DNA from: Schizophyllum amplum
Lineage: Eukaryota; Basidiomycota; Agaricomycetes; Agaricales; Schizophyllaceae
Assembly: GCA_007026445.1 (NCBI GenBank)
Contig: VDMD01000002.1
Location: forward strand, 372,001 to 436,000
Length of the DNA stretch: 64,000 bases
Direction: 5' to 3'
In this document: one piece after another, positions 21,889 to 34,700 of the stretch
How positions within the stretch are numbered: the first letter of the stretch is position 1
Layout: every line of letters begins with the position of its first letter
Position numbers and translations under genes: made by a program
Notes under the pieces: generated by a model
Database searches by the model: none
Seen by the model: the letters and a program-made list of their open reading frames with translations, nothing else
What the model was told of the DNA's origin: nothing

Positions 21889-24372
21889 ATGAGCTTTCTC
21901 TCCGACGACAGCCGCGCTTGGTTGCTCGCCGTTGCCAAGACCGACGCCTTCCAGCAACTCTTCCCGCTCGCCGTCGTTGTCCTCTTTCCCCTGCTCTTTG
22001 TCGTTGTCGCGCGCGTTCGCTGGCTCGCGCTATCGAGCTATATCGCCATGGTCTTCGAGAGCCTCATGCCCTGGAACTGGGGCAGCGGGCCGTCCTCGGG
22101 CAGCAGCGAGCGCGGAGTGCGCCGGAAACACAAGACGCGGGGAAGGAGGCGGAGCTCGACAGCCAGCGACGCGGCAGCGAGTGGTGCGTGGCGCCGCGGA
22201 CCCAGCTAGCATGCGGCTGACGCAGACCTGTAGAGACGGAAGGCGCTCTGGATGGCCACTTCCCTGGGCTGGTCAATATTTCCGGCACATACTGCTACAT
22301 GAACTCGACGCTGCAGGTGCGTAGTTCTGCGTATACTGCCCCGCACCTTGCCCTGACGCCCCTCACAGGCGATGGCCTCGCTCTCCTATTTACTACCTCA
22401 CCTCGACATGATCGCTGCAAAAGCAGAGGCGCTCGATGTCGCGACGCCCGTGGTCGACGCCCTACGCGAGCTGCTGACATGTGCGTCACACACCGGCCAC
22501 ACACGCACGCCTGACCCCCTCCCCTCAAGTGCTAAACACTCCACATAGGCGGTATACCACCCTCCGCCCGATGCAGATCATCCAGGTCCTCGGCAAAGCG
22601 ACCGCCGGCCGCCCCAACTCGCTGATCAATTCCCGCGAGCACCAAGACGCGCAGGAGCTGTTCCAAATCGTGTCCGAATGCATAAAGGACGAGATCCAGG
22701 CGGTGGATAAGGAGAGCTACCGCGATCGTGGGCTCGGTGGCCTTTCGCCCGTGTTGCCACCCGAGTTCTCGCGTGACATTGGCAAGAGCGTCTTTGACGG
22801 GTTGACCGCGAACCGGCGCAGTTGTGTAGTCTGTGGGTACACAGAAGCCGTCATGCACTTTGGCTTCGACAGCTGGCAGCTGGCGCTCCCCATGCGATCG
22901 GACGGCTGCTTCCTCGAGGTGCTGCTGGAAGACTATACGCGGCTCGAGGTGCTGCGCGACTGCGTCTGCCGCAAGTGTTCCCTCAAGGCGACCCATGCAC
23001 GACTTGTACGGGAGGTGGAAGAGCCCGCCGACGAGGCAACGCAGGGCGAGAAGATCTCCAAGAGGAAGAAGCGATTGAAGGAGACACGAAGGCAGGAGGC
23101 CCTCGTTCGAACAGCATTGGAAGAGGGCCGCATTGAAGACGACTTGCCGGACGTTACATTGGACAGAGCAATAAGCCATGCTTCCACAAAGCAGGCTATG
23201 GTGGCGCGGGTGCGTGTCGTATCTTTGTAGTCAGCAACATTGTTCTCACTCCAGTGTTATAGCCACCGCCAGTTCTCGTATTGCACATGAATCGTTCGGT
23301 CCATTTCGGCTACGGCGGTGCTGCGAAGAACCCTATGCGAATCGCCTTCCCAGAGATGCTAGACCTCACACCATTCACCACATCTGGCAGCCTCTCGCTC
23401 TCACCGACAGAACAAATATCCACACCTTCCTCCACGGGCCCATCTCGTGGGGCGACACCCACTCCTGCATCATACGCGTCTGCACGCACATTGTATCGGC
23501 TCGCCTCCGCCGTATGCCACTACGGGGCGCATTCCTTTGGGCACTTTGTGTGCTACCGACGCGTACCTGCGGGGCGCGGACCACCGCGCGCGCGCAGCCT
23601 GGCATTCGCGGCGACAGGGGAGGCTTCGCGCGATGCCAGCGACTATGAGTGGGAGGGCGCGCCGCCAGCCGGCCCTGGAACTGGACGTGGTTGGCTGCGC
23701 ATATCGGACGACGCTGTCGCGCCATGCGGGTTGGAGGAAGTGCTCTCAGAGCAGCGCTCGGTGTTCATGCTCTACTACGAGCGCGTCGTGCTCCCGAGGC
23801 CGCCATACAATAGCGCGAGTGCGAATGGGCGGAATTATTCGGAGGAAACGCTCAAGCCGAAACCGCCGCCACAGACGGAGGGGGAGGGGAAGGAGAACCA
23901 GAAGGAGCTTGCGAATGGCATTGGAGGACCGGAGGGAGAGTCAGATGGGTTCGTGGAGGTGAAGAAGGAAGAGACGGAGCCGCTGCCTGTGGCGCTGCTT
24001 GCACCACGACCAGCTTTCGCGGGCCCACGCATCGTGCGCAGCGTGGCAGCGGGTCGGGGCAAGGGGCGTTTGGCGGAGAGCTTGGTGGTAGTGCCATCAG
24101 AGATGAAGCGCGAGGCGTCGCCAGTGGTCACGAATGGGCATGTCCATGCTGTGAACGGAGTAGAGACTGCGCCTTCGCTGTCCATGCCCGAGGACATGTC
24201 GGCGTCTGCCCCCGCGCTTCTGACTCCCACCACTCCGCCGGCTGTGGAAAAGAAACCATCAATACCAGCACAAGTAGCCTCTCCGCAACGGCCTTCGCCA
24301 GAGCCACCATTGCACGCGCCACAACCGCAACATCCGTCGCCGACGCCGCCTGTGGTGGATTTGAAGGCGTGA
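21889..24372 (+). CDS. Membrane-anchored ubiquitin C-terminal hydrolase, UBP16/USP30-like
   Basis: Deubiquitinating cysteine protease. Exons 21889-22183, 22234-22316, 22369-22480, 22530-23209 and 23263-24372 give 759 aa. Residues about 23-55 (FPLAVVVLFPLLFVVVARVR) form one N-terminal membrane segment, as in yeast Ubp16 and animal USP30 of the outer mitochondrial membrane; that location is inferred. The Cys box is GLVNISGTYCYMNSTLQ (Cys119), then the QDAQELFQIVSE segment, two CxxC pairs of a zinc-ribbon-like insert (CVVC, CRKC), and the His box HYGAHSFGHFVCYRR with WLRISDD. The Cys box departs from GNTC: one extra residue, and Tyr then Thr in place of Thr and the oxyanion Asn. The last 170 residues are Pro/Glu-rich, low-complexity. 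The frame is open upstream to 21808, where it starts with GTG, so 21889 is the first ATG. Confidence 0.88.
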
Positions 24373-24596
24373 ACCTCTACTCAGTCTCTTACATACAATA
24401 CGTAGTATTTATACACTATTAGCTACCTGGCTGCTCCCGTGTCGTCGCGGAATGTAACATCAGATATTCATACCACAGCAGAAATCACTTCGCAGCTTTG
24501 GTGGGCGAGGACACAAGTACAACTCAAGTGAAAAGTGTCAAGCACTGGCAGGCTTCGGATAGCCGGGCCGTTTCGATCAACTCTTTTCCTTCCACC

Positions 24597-25611
24597 ATGG
24601 TGTCCGCGCCGACGCATATTGCGGGCTTCACTGTCCTCCCAGTCGCGTACACCAAATCGGCGACGCACTACATCTACGCTCGCGCGCACCAGCCGCCCAA
24701 AAAGCAGCAGGATGACGCGCTCCCTGCAGGCCGCACACTCTTCCTCGCCAACGTTCCCCCCGACGCCACCGATCGTGAGATCATCACCTTCTTCAAGCCC
24801 AGCGGTACCGTCGAGAAGGTCGTCCTCGACTTTGACTTGACTCAGGAGGAGGAACCAGTGAGCAGCGACAGCGAGGATGAGGAGATGAGTGAGGGGGATG
24901 AGGCAGCACAAGAAGAAGCAGATGCAGACGAGCGCCCGCGCAAGCGGCGACGAAAGGACAAGAAACCGCAACCTCCCACCGTCGCGCCCCTTCCCAAGCC
25001 TCCTCTACGCAAACTCGGTCTGTCGGGTCGCTCCGCGCACGTCGTCTTCCTCGATGCATCCTCCCTCGAACGCGCGCTCTCCCCACCCTCCTCCCCGCGC
25101 CCCTGGCCCACGGACCCCGACGCCCCCACCGGCCTTGCGCACTACACGGCACAATACGACGCGCTCCGACCGCCACTCGACGCCGTGCGCGCGCACGCGG
25201 ACACGTACATGGACCTGTACGAGTTCGAGCAGGCGCGCGCGCGGCGGAAGAGCAAGTACCGCAAGGGCGAGGCGATTGTGGACGAGGATGGGTTCACGCT
25301 GGTCACCCGCGGCGGCGCGTACGGGCAGACGCTCGGAGGCGGTGTCGGCGTCGCTACGAAGAAGTTTCAGCAGACGGGCGAGGCGCGCTCGAATCCGGGG
25401 CGGAAAAAGAAGGCGCCGAAGGACAAGGCGGGCTTCTACGCTTTCGAGAAGGCGGAGCGCCAGCGGAAGGGTATGTGTTGGCGTTTGCTCTGGTGCAAGG
25501 AACCTGTTGCTGATGTATTCTGCAGAGCTCATAGATCTCAAGCGGAAATGGGAGGAGGACAAGGAGAAGATCGAGAAGCTCAAGGCGTCGAGGAAGTTCA
25601 GACCGTATTGA
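24597..25611 (+). CDS. rrp7: Ribosomal RNA processing protein 7 (RRP7)
   Basis: Nucleolar factor for 40S subunit assembly (UTP-C/CURI complex in yeast). Two exons, 24597-25470 and 25526-25611, with a 55-nt intron; 319 aa. An RRM-like domain begins at GRTLFLANVPPDATDREIIT and resumes at SGRSAHVVFLDASSLERAL after an acidic-then-basic insert (SEDEEMSEGDEAAQEEAD, RPRKRRRKDKKP). The C-terminal RRP7 domain has YMDLYEFEQARARRKSKYRK, VDEDGFTLVTRGG, the KDKAGFYAFEKAERQRK block and the terminal LIDLKRKWEEDKEKIEKLKA helix ending RKFRPY, all family hallmarks. Start chosen at ATG 24597 (CACCATGG context); the open frame continues 33 codons upstream only from a non-ATG codon. Confidence 0.94.
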
Positions 25612-25939
25612 ACTCGCTTAGCACTATTTGGGTTTCATATACTTGCTGGTATGCCTCGAAGGCATTGTACAGTATACTTAGCAATCAATCTTCGCGGGCA
25701 TAGCGTACATTCGGACCTGCGTGACTAGCTGAACACCTTCTGCAGTCCGTGTCTCGTCTTCCGATTTCACGCAGTATTGCGTAGGAAAAGGAAGCAAGGG
25801 ATGAATCGATGAAGGTCTTTGGCGTTCATATCGCTCGGCCTCATCATATGCAGCTGGCGGCAGTGGCGCGGGCATGGGCAGATGATATACTTACACGCAC
25901 AGAGAGGAAGCCAAAAAGACTGACAACACATCAGGCGAA
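25612..25939. other. Intergenic region between rrp7 and the tRNA
   Basis: 328 bp with no supported gene. It holds the rrp7 terminator. On the minus strand it is downstream of the tRNA; no clear T run for Pol III termination longer than four was seen directly after the tRNA 3' end. Confidence 0.4.
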
Positions 25940-26023
25940 TGACCACTGCAGGACTCGAACCTGCAACCTTTGGGTATCCGTTAGGCATCGAAGCCCAACG
26001 CGCTACCATTGCGCCAAGAGGCC
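25940..26023 (-). tRNA. tRNA-Arg (anticodon TCG) with a 12-nt intron
   Basis: The reverse complement folds as a tRNA: acceptor GGCCTCT/AGTGGTC (one U-U mismatch, one G-U), D arm GCGC-AATGGTA-GCGC, anticodon stem TTGGG/CCCAA, T arm GCAGG-TTCGAGT-CCTGC, discriminator A. The anticodon loop is 19 nt, so a 12-nt intron is placed at the usual site one base 3' of the anticodon, leaving loop CTTCGA-A with anticodon TCG (Arg, reading CGA). Internal A-box (TGGCGCAATGG) and B-box (GGTTCGAGTCC) promoters are intact. Identity depends on the intron position, so the isotype is less certain than the tRNA itself. Confidence 0.8.
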
Positions 26024-27854
26024 ATAATAGCCATGGAGGTGTACCCTTTGAGTCCGGAACAACATGCAGCACAAGTGGAGCGATCTTGTCACAGTCGCGG
26101 TTGAACTTCGCCCGAGATAAGTATGCAGGATTGTCTATCAAGGCTTCATATAGCGATCCGCTAGGTGCTGCCAGTCATATACAGCTGCCAGTGGGGTCTC
26201 GAACCGCTAACAGAGCTAGGTCTCGCTCGCGCTGCTAACAGTGGTGGACATTGAGCCAGCGAAGCTGGGCCTTTGATCAGATATCGATATACATAGTGGC
26301 CAGTCGGGGAGTCGCAGGTCCTCGCTAAAGCCTGCGTCGCTCACGAGCATCGTTGTTGGATTTTCAATGGTCGTCAGAAAGGTAGCAGCACGAGAAGGGC
26401 AACGGGCAAGGTAGCGGGAAGTTTTGTTGGCGCGCTGGAGTCTTCGTCGAGCCGCGTATCTGTTGCCCCAAAGGACGAGGGATGGAGTCAGATCGAGTCA
26501 TCGTCAACTGGCGGTCTGCATATAGCCCGACAGGGTTTGACTTGTTGGTTGCAACATGCGATCTTCAACGTCAATGTTCGATATGCGATCTTCAACTCGA
26601 CTCCCGTCGGGCGAACAATGAGTGACTCAACTGGCCGTCGGTATGCGCCGAGACTGACCATTGGTATGCGAGACTGACCGTCGGTATACTCGAGTTGGCG
26701 AACAATGGGAGGCGCTATGTTGCAGGAACATGGTGGTATTAGTCTCCCCGTAGCATTGCGGTGGCGCGCGTTCAATGGATGAATCGCCACCGCGTCGAAT
26801 GAATCACGGCGTCAGATGAATACACACCGCATCTCGGAGCGACTGGGTGTCGCAGCGCGGAGCGATTGGATGCCCATCGTGGAATGACTGGATGCCGCAT
26901 CGCCCATGAGGGAGACAATAAGGGCTAGCGTCGTCGGCACATGTTAGCAGACGGGCGGACGGAGGCTGGTAGATGGCCAGCATGGGACAGATCGAGAGAA
27001 CAATGGTAAAGCGAGAGTGGGCTGCGTGACGATGGTCGACTCAGCCACTCAATCCGGCGGGTCTCTTCCATCGAGCGACCCTCCGCTCGCCTCGGGACGC
27101 CACAACTGAGAGTTTTGAACCACGATTTACGGCGAGAGTTGAACATTCCGCGCTTCATCGCGTTGGCGCCAGAGTGAGTCGTTTGAGCACGATCTGATGC
27201 TGGGAAGGTCCGGCGGCTCCGGTTGTTGTGGGTTGAATCGGGGAGTCGGCGGCTTAGTAACAAAGGTGTCGCTGGAAAAGGAGAACAAAGGGGAGTTGGA
27301 TTGCATGTATGAGGGTGCTGGGAGCAGAGTATATAAGGCTAGAAAGAGAGAACAAGGAGAGCAAGCGCGTATTGTCAAGTCATCAGCCGGTGTCGGCCGA
27401 GGAACTGTTTTTCCGGAAAATTTGAAACGGGAGTATATACGTGTGGATTTGTGCGCGTGGTTTGAGTTGTTGTTTCTCCCCCTCCCACGCCCTCGTCCAC
27501 GCCCCGCCACGCACTGAGGACGTCGGTGCACGCCACGATCCGTCGCCCACCGCTTCGCTATCCGCTGTCGCCTGCCCCCTTCTCTTTCTTGGTTGCTCTG
27601 TAGTCGATAATCGTCGTTTGCGCATCAGTTCGTCGCTTGTTCCACGTCGCTTTACTCTCCGGTTTTCTCTCTTCTCGCTATCGATTTCTCTGCTCGCGCT
27701 CGTCCGCACCCGCAAAGGTCCGACGCCGCTGTCAGCACCCCGCTCGCGCACCAAGCAAAGCGTATCCAGCACACGCATCCGGCCCACCCACAACGACCCC
27801 TTTGCGGCGGCTCGGTTTCGATCTTGACACGTCCAGCTTACAATAGCATATTCG
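26024..27854. other. Long intergenic region upstream of the Nam8/Csx1-like gene
   Basis: 1.8 kb without a supported protein gene. Short direct repeats occur near 26546-26600 (GCGATCTTCAAC twice) and 26650-26690 (GGTATGCG-GAGACTGACC twice), and loosely repeated GGATGCC/GAATGA motifs at 26780-26900. The last 400 bp are pyrimidine-rich (TCTCTTCTCGCTATCG and similar), as expected for the long 5' leader of a regulatory RNA-binding-protein gene. A degenerate tRNA-like T arm at about 26183-26240 was rejected. Confidence 0.5.
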
Positions 27855-30714
27855 ATGCATCGCCCGGGACACGACATGTCGCGCAACGATGCGCACGGGT
27901 TCGACCTCGCGTCGGGGCTGCTCTCGCGGGAGGAGACGCGCGAGCAGATCTACGGCGGCTGGGGCGGCGGGATGTCCATGCCTGGTGACCGCCGCACTGG
28001 CCATCAAGGCCACGGTGGCGGCGGGCACCCGATGGGCGGAGGTCCTGGTCCCGGTCCTGGTCTCATGCCTGGCCCCGGCGCACGCGGCGGCGGCGGCGGC
28101 GGAGGCGGCGGGCTCGGGTACGGCAGCCTGGAGGAGCTGTACGCCGGGCTCGGACCCCTGAGCGACGTAACGGGAGGCGCGGGACCAAACAGAGGCAATC
28201 TGAACGCGGGCGCTGGGGCGGGAGGGTTTGGCGGGCAGCCGCCGTTTGCGTTCAACCACCATCATCCGAATCTGCCGCAGCCGCGCGCGTCCCACCCGCT
28301 GCCCCAGAACCCGTTCTCCGCCGACAGCGCAACCACCGCCTTCCGCCCAGGCCAGCCCCCGCCCAACTCCGCAGCCTCCAAGTCCACCCTCATCTGGGGT
28401 GATCTCGAGCCCTGGATGGACGAAGAGTACGCAAAGCAGGTCTGCAACCTCATGGGCTGGGACCCAGTCAGCATCAAGGTCCCGCACCCGCAGCCAGACC
28501 CCGCCACAGGCCAGCAGGCCAACAACCCCGGCTACTGCTTCCTCACCTTTCCCTCCCCCGCGCACGCAGCGAGCGTGCTCGCCCAGGTCAACAGCAACGG
28601 CAGCGGCGGCCCAGTCACCATGCCCAACTCGCCCAAGGCGTTCGTCATGAACTGGGCCGCGGGCATGCCCGCCACCTCGCCCGTCGGCAACAGCTTCAGC
28701 GCAGTGAACGCAGGCGTTCAGAACCAGTACCCGAAGGAGTACAGCATCTTTGTCGGCGACCTCGCCCCAGAGACCTCCAACTCGGATCTCGTCGCCGTCT
28801 TCCGCAACCCCGTCCTCGGGCTGCGCAACGATCGCGAGCCCAAGTTCATCAGGCCCTTCCTCAGCTGCAAGAGTGCCAAGATCATGCTCGACCCCGTCAC
28901 GGGCGTCTCGCGGGGCTACGGATTCGTTAGGTGCGTTTTTGACCGCATATATGCGCCTCAAATACTAATGGCGAGCTCAGATTTACCGATGAGGCTGATC
29001 AGCAGAGGGCATTGATAGAGATGCACGGCCTATACTGCCTTTCCCGCCCCAGTGCGTACATTCAGACTCTTCTGCCCCGCATCCGCTGACGATGTACACA
29101 GTGCGCATCTCCCCCGCAACTGCGAAGAACAAGCAGCCCCAGGGCCCGCCCCCTCCACCTGGCGCACAAGGACCATTTGACCTACACCCACCTTTCTCTG
29201 GCATGGAACAGCAGCCTCAACAACCCGTCACCGTCGCCCTGCCGCTACCCCCTCCCACCAAGAGCGTCTCTGCCCCGATGGCGAGCGCTACCTCGTCGGG
29301 CTCGCTCAAGAGCACCAGCACGGCCAGCTCTGGCTCAGTCGGAGGCTCGAACTCGCTCGACTCGCTCGCATCCACGAGCACGTCGGTGACGTCATACGGC
29401 TCGGGCGACATGCTGAACCCGTCGAACGTGTTTGCGCAATTGGCGCAGCAGTACAACGCTGGCGACCGCTCGGGAAATACGACCTACGGTCAGCAGGACC
29501 CGACGCGGGGCATTACAGACAGCCTGCAGCGCTTCACGATCTCGGAGGAGTCGTGGAAGCATCACGCGCAGGCGCGAGCCATCTTGGGCAACCTCATCGG
29601 GCCCAACGGCGAGCAGCTCACGTCCACCGACCCGTACAACACGACGGTATTTGTTGGCGGCCTATCTCCCCTCATATCTGAAGACACCCTGCGAACCTTC
29701 TTCGCTCCGTTCGGCGACATTCACTACGTAAGTCATTCTGTCTAGGGCAGCGTACATTCATTGACATTGTCCTGCAGGTCAAGGTGCCCGTGGGCAAGCA
29801 CTGCGGCTTCGTTCAGTTCGTGCGCAAGGCGGACGCGGAGAACGCCATCGAGAAGATGCAGGGCTTCCCCATCGGGGGCAGCCGCATCCGTCTCAGCTGG
29901 GGTCGCAGCCAGTGTATGTTTCTTGACATCGTCATGACATTTGATACTGACTATATGTGCAGACAAAGCTGCCCAGGCCGCCGCGCAGGCCGCGCAAGCT
30001 GCCGCGGTCCAAGGTCCTCAGATCACACCGCCCCCGGCGGCTCCTGCAGCGCTGCCGCAGTCTTTTGGTGGCATGACGCAAGAGCAGGCCATTCAGCTGC
30101 TGCAGCGCTTTACTATGCAGGGCTACCTCGATCAGCTTGGTCCTGAGAGCCAGCCCACCGCGTCGCAGTACTCCGAAGAGAAGCTGCGTTCTGCTGTACT
30201 TGCTTCTCGCGACGACTCAGACGCCCGTGTGTCCACCTTCTCTCCCTTCTCGCCTGATCCCAACTCTCATGCCGTCGACTCAAAGCGCCGGGAGTCCCTG
30301 TCGTACGGGCGGCCGGAAGCGCTTCCCAGTCCGGTGAAGGTGTTCGCTCCGGCGTACTACCCTCTGGGTCTCGGAATGCAGACGCAGCAGGAGATGAAGG
30401 CAAACGCGACAGCGAGCAGCAACAGCAGCACGCCGACAACTAAGGTGTCCCCGACCGTGACGCGTCCGGGCAGCGCGTCGCGGTACCCGTCGTTCCTCGA
30501 TAACACGCAGATGGGGACGAGGATCCCGGTGTCTCGACCCTCGTCTGGCCATCGCGACGGCGAGGGGCAGGAGTACGATGTCCTGCACGATCTCAACGGC
30601 ACGCTCGCCAGCCTCGAACTTGACCGCCCATGGAAATCGCCCGCGGCGGACGGCTCGGAGAGCAGCAGCCCCTCGGTTGTGCACTTCCGCCCCGGCGCCT
30701 CCTCCCCACCCTGA
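27855..30714 (+). CDS. Three-RRM RNA-binding protein, Nam8/Ngr1/Csx1 type
   Basis: Predicted RNA-binding regulator related to U1 snRNP-associated Nam8 and Ngr1/Csx1 of yeasts. Exons 27855-28930, 28981-29051, 29102-29727, 29778-29913 and 29964/29963-30714 give 886 aa. The Gly-rich N-terminus (GHGGGGHPMGGGPGPGPG, then a run of nine Gly) is followed by RRM1 (STLIWGDLEPWMDEEYAKQV), RRM2 (YSIFVGDLAPETSNSDLVAV ... RGYGFVRFTDEADQQRAL) and, after a Ser/Pro linker, RRM3 (NTTVFVGGLSPLISEDTLRT ... HCGFVQFVRKADAENAI), the order seen in this family. An Ala/Gln stretch (AAQAAAQAAQAAAVQG) and a long Ser/Pro-rich tail follow. RRM1 lacks some aromatic RNP residues. The long pyrimidine-rich leader suggests regulated expression; cytoplasmic or nuclear action cannot be told from sequence. 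Confidence 0.92.
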
Positions 30715-31730
30715 TCCGCCCGTCACGCGTTCTCTTCGTTCAATCCATGCATGTCCCTCTCATGTCGTCCGTCGTCGTCGTCGGAGCTCTGGTTTATCTC
30801 TGTCTTGTTTCCATTATACTTGTTACCCCCCTCCGCCTTTGCTTCTCGCCAGAAAACCACCCCACTAAAACCCCAAATATTCACATTGCTTTCCGAGTTC
30901 TCTCTCCACGGCGGACAGTTTATATAAATCATCCTTCGTGCTGCGTGTTCTAGTACTACTATCTCTCCCTTCGTGTTCCATCTCGTCCCAGTCTAGCGTT
31001 TTTTGTTTTGTTATCCACCTGTGCCCTATCCTCGGCTGGATTCGCGCGCGCTACGACGTTGCGCGTTGTTCCAGCCGTTATATGTTCACACAACCGTTAT
31101 ATATATCCGACTTTCATATCCTCTCTCTGTCCTCGCACAGTACATGCGAAATCTCCGCTCCGTAACGCTCTTCCGACGTTTACAGTATATGTGTTTGCAC
31201 GTCCTCTGTTGATGTTGAATTTCCGCAGAACAATGTGGTCGACATATTCCCCTTCACCCCGATCTTTGTTCCCCATATATGTCCTGTCGAATGTTCTTTC
31301 CTGGGTTCCTTTACATGACTATATTTGTTTACAAGTGCGCTCGAATGCGATGGATTGAGTTATATAGCTCGAGCGTGCGCGCAGGACGACGACGTTCACG
31401 GCGGGGAACGCGACCAGCAAAGGAAGGGACGAAAAGGTATCTCCATCAAATATCCCCAATTTCTTACAGTAAGGTATGTCAGAACTCAGAAGATGGTGTG
31501 TATGATACATAGTGAAGCAGATGATAAAGAAGAGGAGGAGGAATAGAGATAATAAGAGGATAAAAGGGGGTCGGAAAGTAGATGGCGCACGAATGAGTAG
31601 AAGGACGAACGAACGAACACAGCGGTAAGTGTACAGGGAAAGCGACAGCGGAGGAAGGACGTCAAAGACGAGGAAAGCGTCGGGATGAACTCATCGCTCG
31701 TCGAGTCAAGTGGAAGGGGGATAATGAATA
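30715..31730. other. Convergent 3' flank
   Basis: About 1 kb between the stop codons of the Nam8/Csx1-like gene (+) and the RasGAP gene (-). It should hold both 3' UTRs and polyadenylation sites; several ATATA-rich stretches occur (about 31075-31105). A purine-rich tract lies at 31520-31560. No gene seen. Confidence 0.55.
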
Positions 31731-34700
31731 CTATGCGCGAATGATGGCATCCACCAGCTCTGGTATCCACTGGATCATCGCGGTGCCTACGCCGCGGTCG
31801 CGGGGGAGGAACTTGTACGTGTCGGCGAGACCGATCATGCCCATCTCCTCCAGCGCCGCGAGGTGGGATCGACTAGGACCGCGCGTCGATGCGGTCTCAT
31901 CGACGGTGCCCAACGTCGAGGACGATCCTTTGCCACTTCCGAGGCCGATGCCTCGCAAGGTTGCCTCGTGTTGTGAGGCGCGGAAGATATTGGTTACGTG
32001 CCGAATGATGATGGGGTTCGAGGACAAGGCGAAGGTTTCCTTGACACGGTCCTGCATGCTATCGTACCTGTAGGATGGTTCGTGTGAGGGAGTGCAAAGA
32101 GTCATCAGGATATGTTCACTTACACCATAAGCACGACCTGGGGATATTGGGTGGCGATCTCGGCGAGGATGCCGTACAGGACCTCGGACTCGACGTCGTC
32201 GCCCTGGGCCGTCGATAGCATTGTGGATAGGAATGTCGCCGTCAGGAGGGCCGTCGATTCGTCCAAAATGCCAGCCGTCTGAAGCGTGAACAACGGCCAT
32301 GGGATCTCCTCGCCGTGAAGAATGTTCTCCATAACCTGATCCAAATCGACGGGCCTCTCCATGCGTGCGCCCTTGATGGTCCGGGCTAGGCCATCCCCGC
32401 TCACCGAGACAGGTGTGAGCCCGATGAAGTAGCCTAGCACATCTGGGCAGAGAGAGTCGAGGGACTCGTGGTTCACGCCGTGTTCCCGCTCCCACCACTT
32501 CACGGTCAGCTCCATAAGCGTGCGAAGGACGCTCTCCGCAGCGCAGGCCAGCTGCGTGTGCCGGAAGCCCTTGAAGATGACGGCGGTCAACGAGAAGGAG
32601 AAGCTGCTGTCAAAGGAGATGCGCAGCATGCCGTCCAATTGGCACGCAGCCTCTTCCAGTGGCGAGCGTGCATTGAGCAGGTAGTTGGTCAGGTTCTCGT
32701 GCTCGAAAGCTTCGTGCCGGTCAAGTGTCTCCAGACTGACGCGCACCATCCACGCGGCCTCCTCGTAGAACGCAATGTAACTGGACTGCAGGAGACCGAC
32801 GCCGAGCCAGAAACACAGCGCCGGATATCGACAATCTGGGCTCATCTCGGGGATGATTCGACACATGCAGCGCAGTATGGACACCACGGTGATAGTGTCG
32901 CTTTCCGAGGCGTTGTGTAGAGACGTCCGCAATGCAACGAGCATCTGGTAGAACAAGTCCTCGTCCACCTCGGTCTTCGCCAGAGCGCCGATGACCGTAA
33001 AGCACCTCATCTGAACAGGAGACAGCTGGAAAGCCGATGCAGCGACGAGGCTCATCCACCGCGCACGGAAGACATTCAGTACACCTAAGTAACAATCAGT
33101 GACTGATAAACAAGCTGTGAAGCTAGCACGTACCCATGGTAGGTGCGCCGCATTCCAAGACCCTGATCATGACTTCAACGAGCTTCTCTTGTGCATCGAG
33201 ACGCTCCTTATCCGTCGCGAAGTCGAACGAGCTGTACTCGCTTGTAAGGGCCGTACGTGAAAGACCGAACAGCTGTAGCGTGTCGCGGTGTTCCATGTCT
33301 TCCATGAGTCGTTTGATCTCTGGCACCGGCCCCTCTTCCAGTCGAGCAAGGTAGAGGCCTTGGAGTAGGTTCATGACGATGCCGTAGACTGACTTGCGCA
33401 CCAGAGCCGGTCCAATGCCCGCCAAGAGGAAAGAGAGGTGTACCATCTCCGGTACGTTGACTTGGTTGTGGATGGGAGGCGAGGGTTGATATCCAGCGAC
33501 AAGCACAAGACGAACAAGAGCCGAGATCTCGTTCCAGTATGGATGGTCGTTCAAAGATCTCGGCATCCTTGACGCTGCTCTGCTGAGTACCTGAAGCGAC
33601 GTCAGTGCGCGTCCCCGTAAGAGTGTTCGCGAAAGCAAACCTTGCGCAAACGTGATAATAGCTTCCCGCGGACATGAATGGACGTGAAGGACGCGACAAT
33701 CAAGGATATGGTCTCGCATCGACTTGTACCGACGCCGCCATCCGCCGCGATGCGGATCAGCTCGTCGAGCGTCGCCTCGATGATAGTGTTGTCTAACTTG
33801 CCCAGCTCCGCCCATACGTGACGCTGTATAGGGCCGGCGATCTAGGATGACTTGTCAATCAAGATGTACTTCACAACGAGTTGCGACACTTGCCTGAGGG
33901 AAATTGATCGACAGCTGCGACAGTGTCCTGATACAATCGCGCACTCGAGCAGTCGAACGGTCGAAAAGCGGGTTGGTAGGATCCGTAAAACGAGCGAGGT
34001 TCTTGATCCAAGGACTCATGTACAGCAGGCAGCTCAACTGATGTTCCATGGAAGACCGCATGGCGTTCATGGCGGCGGACACTTCAGAGATGAAGTCCAA
34101 AGTGAGTTGAGGAGCAAACTGGGACATGTTCTCGCTGAGCCGTGTTGCGAACAGAGTTGGCTCCCCGGGAACAAAACCAGCTATACGGCGCGTTAGAGAT
34201 GCACCGGGTAGGTAAGCGTGTTACGGACCTCGCGGCGCAATGATCGGATTCTTGTCGTAGTTGAGATACGTGCATACAGCCCCCAAGAGATCATATGCAG
34301 CTGCTCGCAATTCTTCATCGTTAACGTCGAGGCTTAGCAACCCGATGTGGAGCAAGGTCGCAGGTTTGTTAGAAAAGCGAGCAAATCGCTCGACAGAAGG
34401 CGCTTGAATGTCCTTCATCCGGCCCTTGGCGGATCTGACTGCCTAGACCAGGAGTTAGTACTTTCTTCACAAGAAAGCGGAAGCAGCGCACCTTGACTAT
34501 GGTTTCCCTATGTGGCGAGCTGAAGTACATGGTAACGCCCTGCTTGCCCTTCCGCATGATGAACTCATTAATGTCGGCCCCGGTCGTCACGTTGTAGACG
34601 TCGCTTATGTCCGTAAGACGCATGATGTCGGTACATCTGCACGAGAATGTCGATATGTGGGACCTTCTGACCTGAAGAAGTATGAAAACGATCTGCTACG

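Noticed and set aside
26183..26240. Second tRNA-like T arm (GGTTCGAGACCCC on the minus strand) near the tRNA-Arg
   Set aside because: T stem has a mismatch and neither acceptor nor D arm pairs; no credible tRNA.
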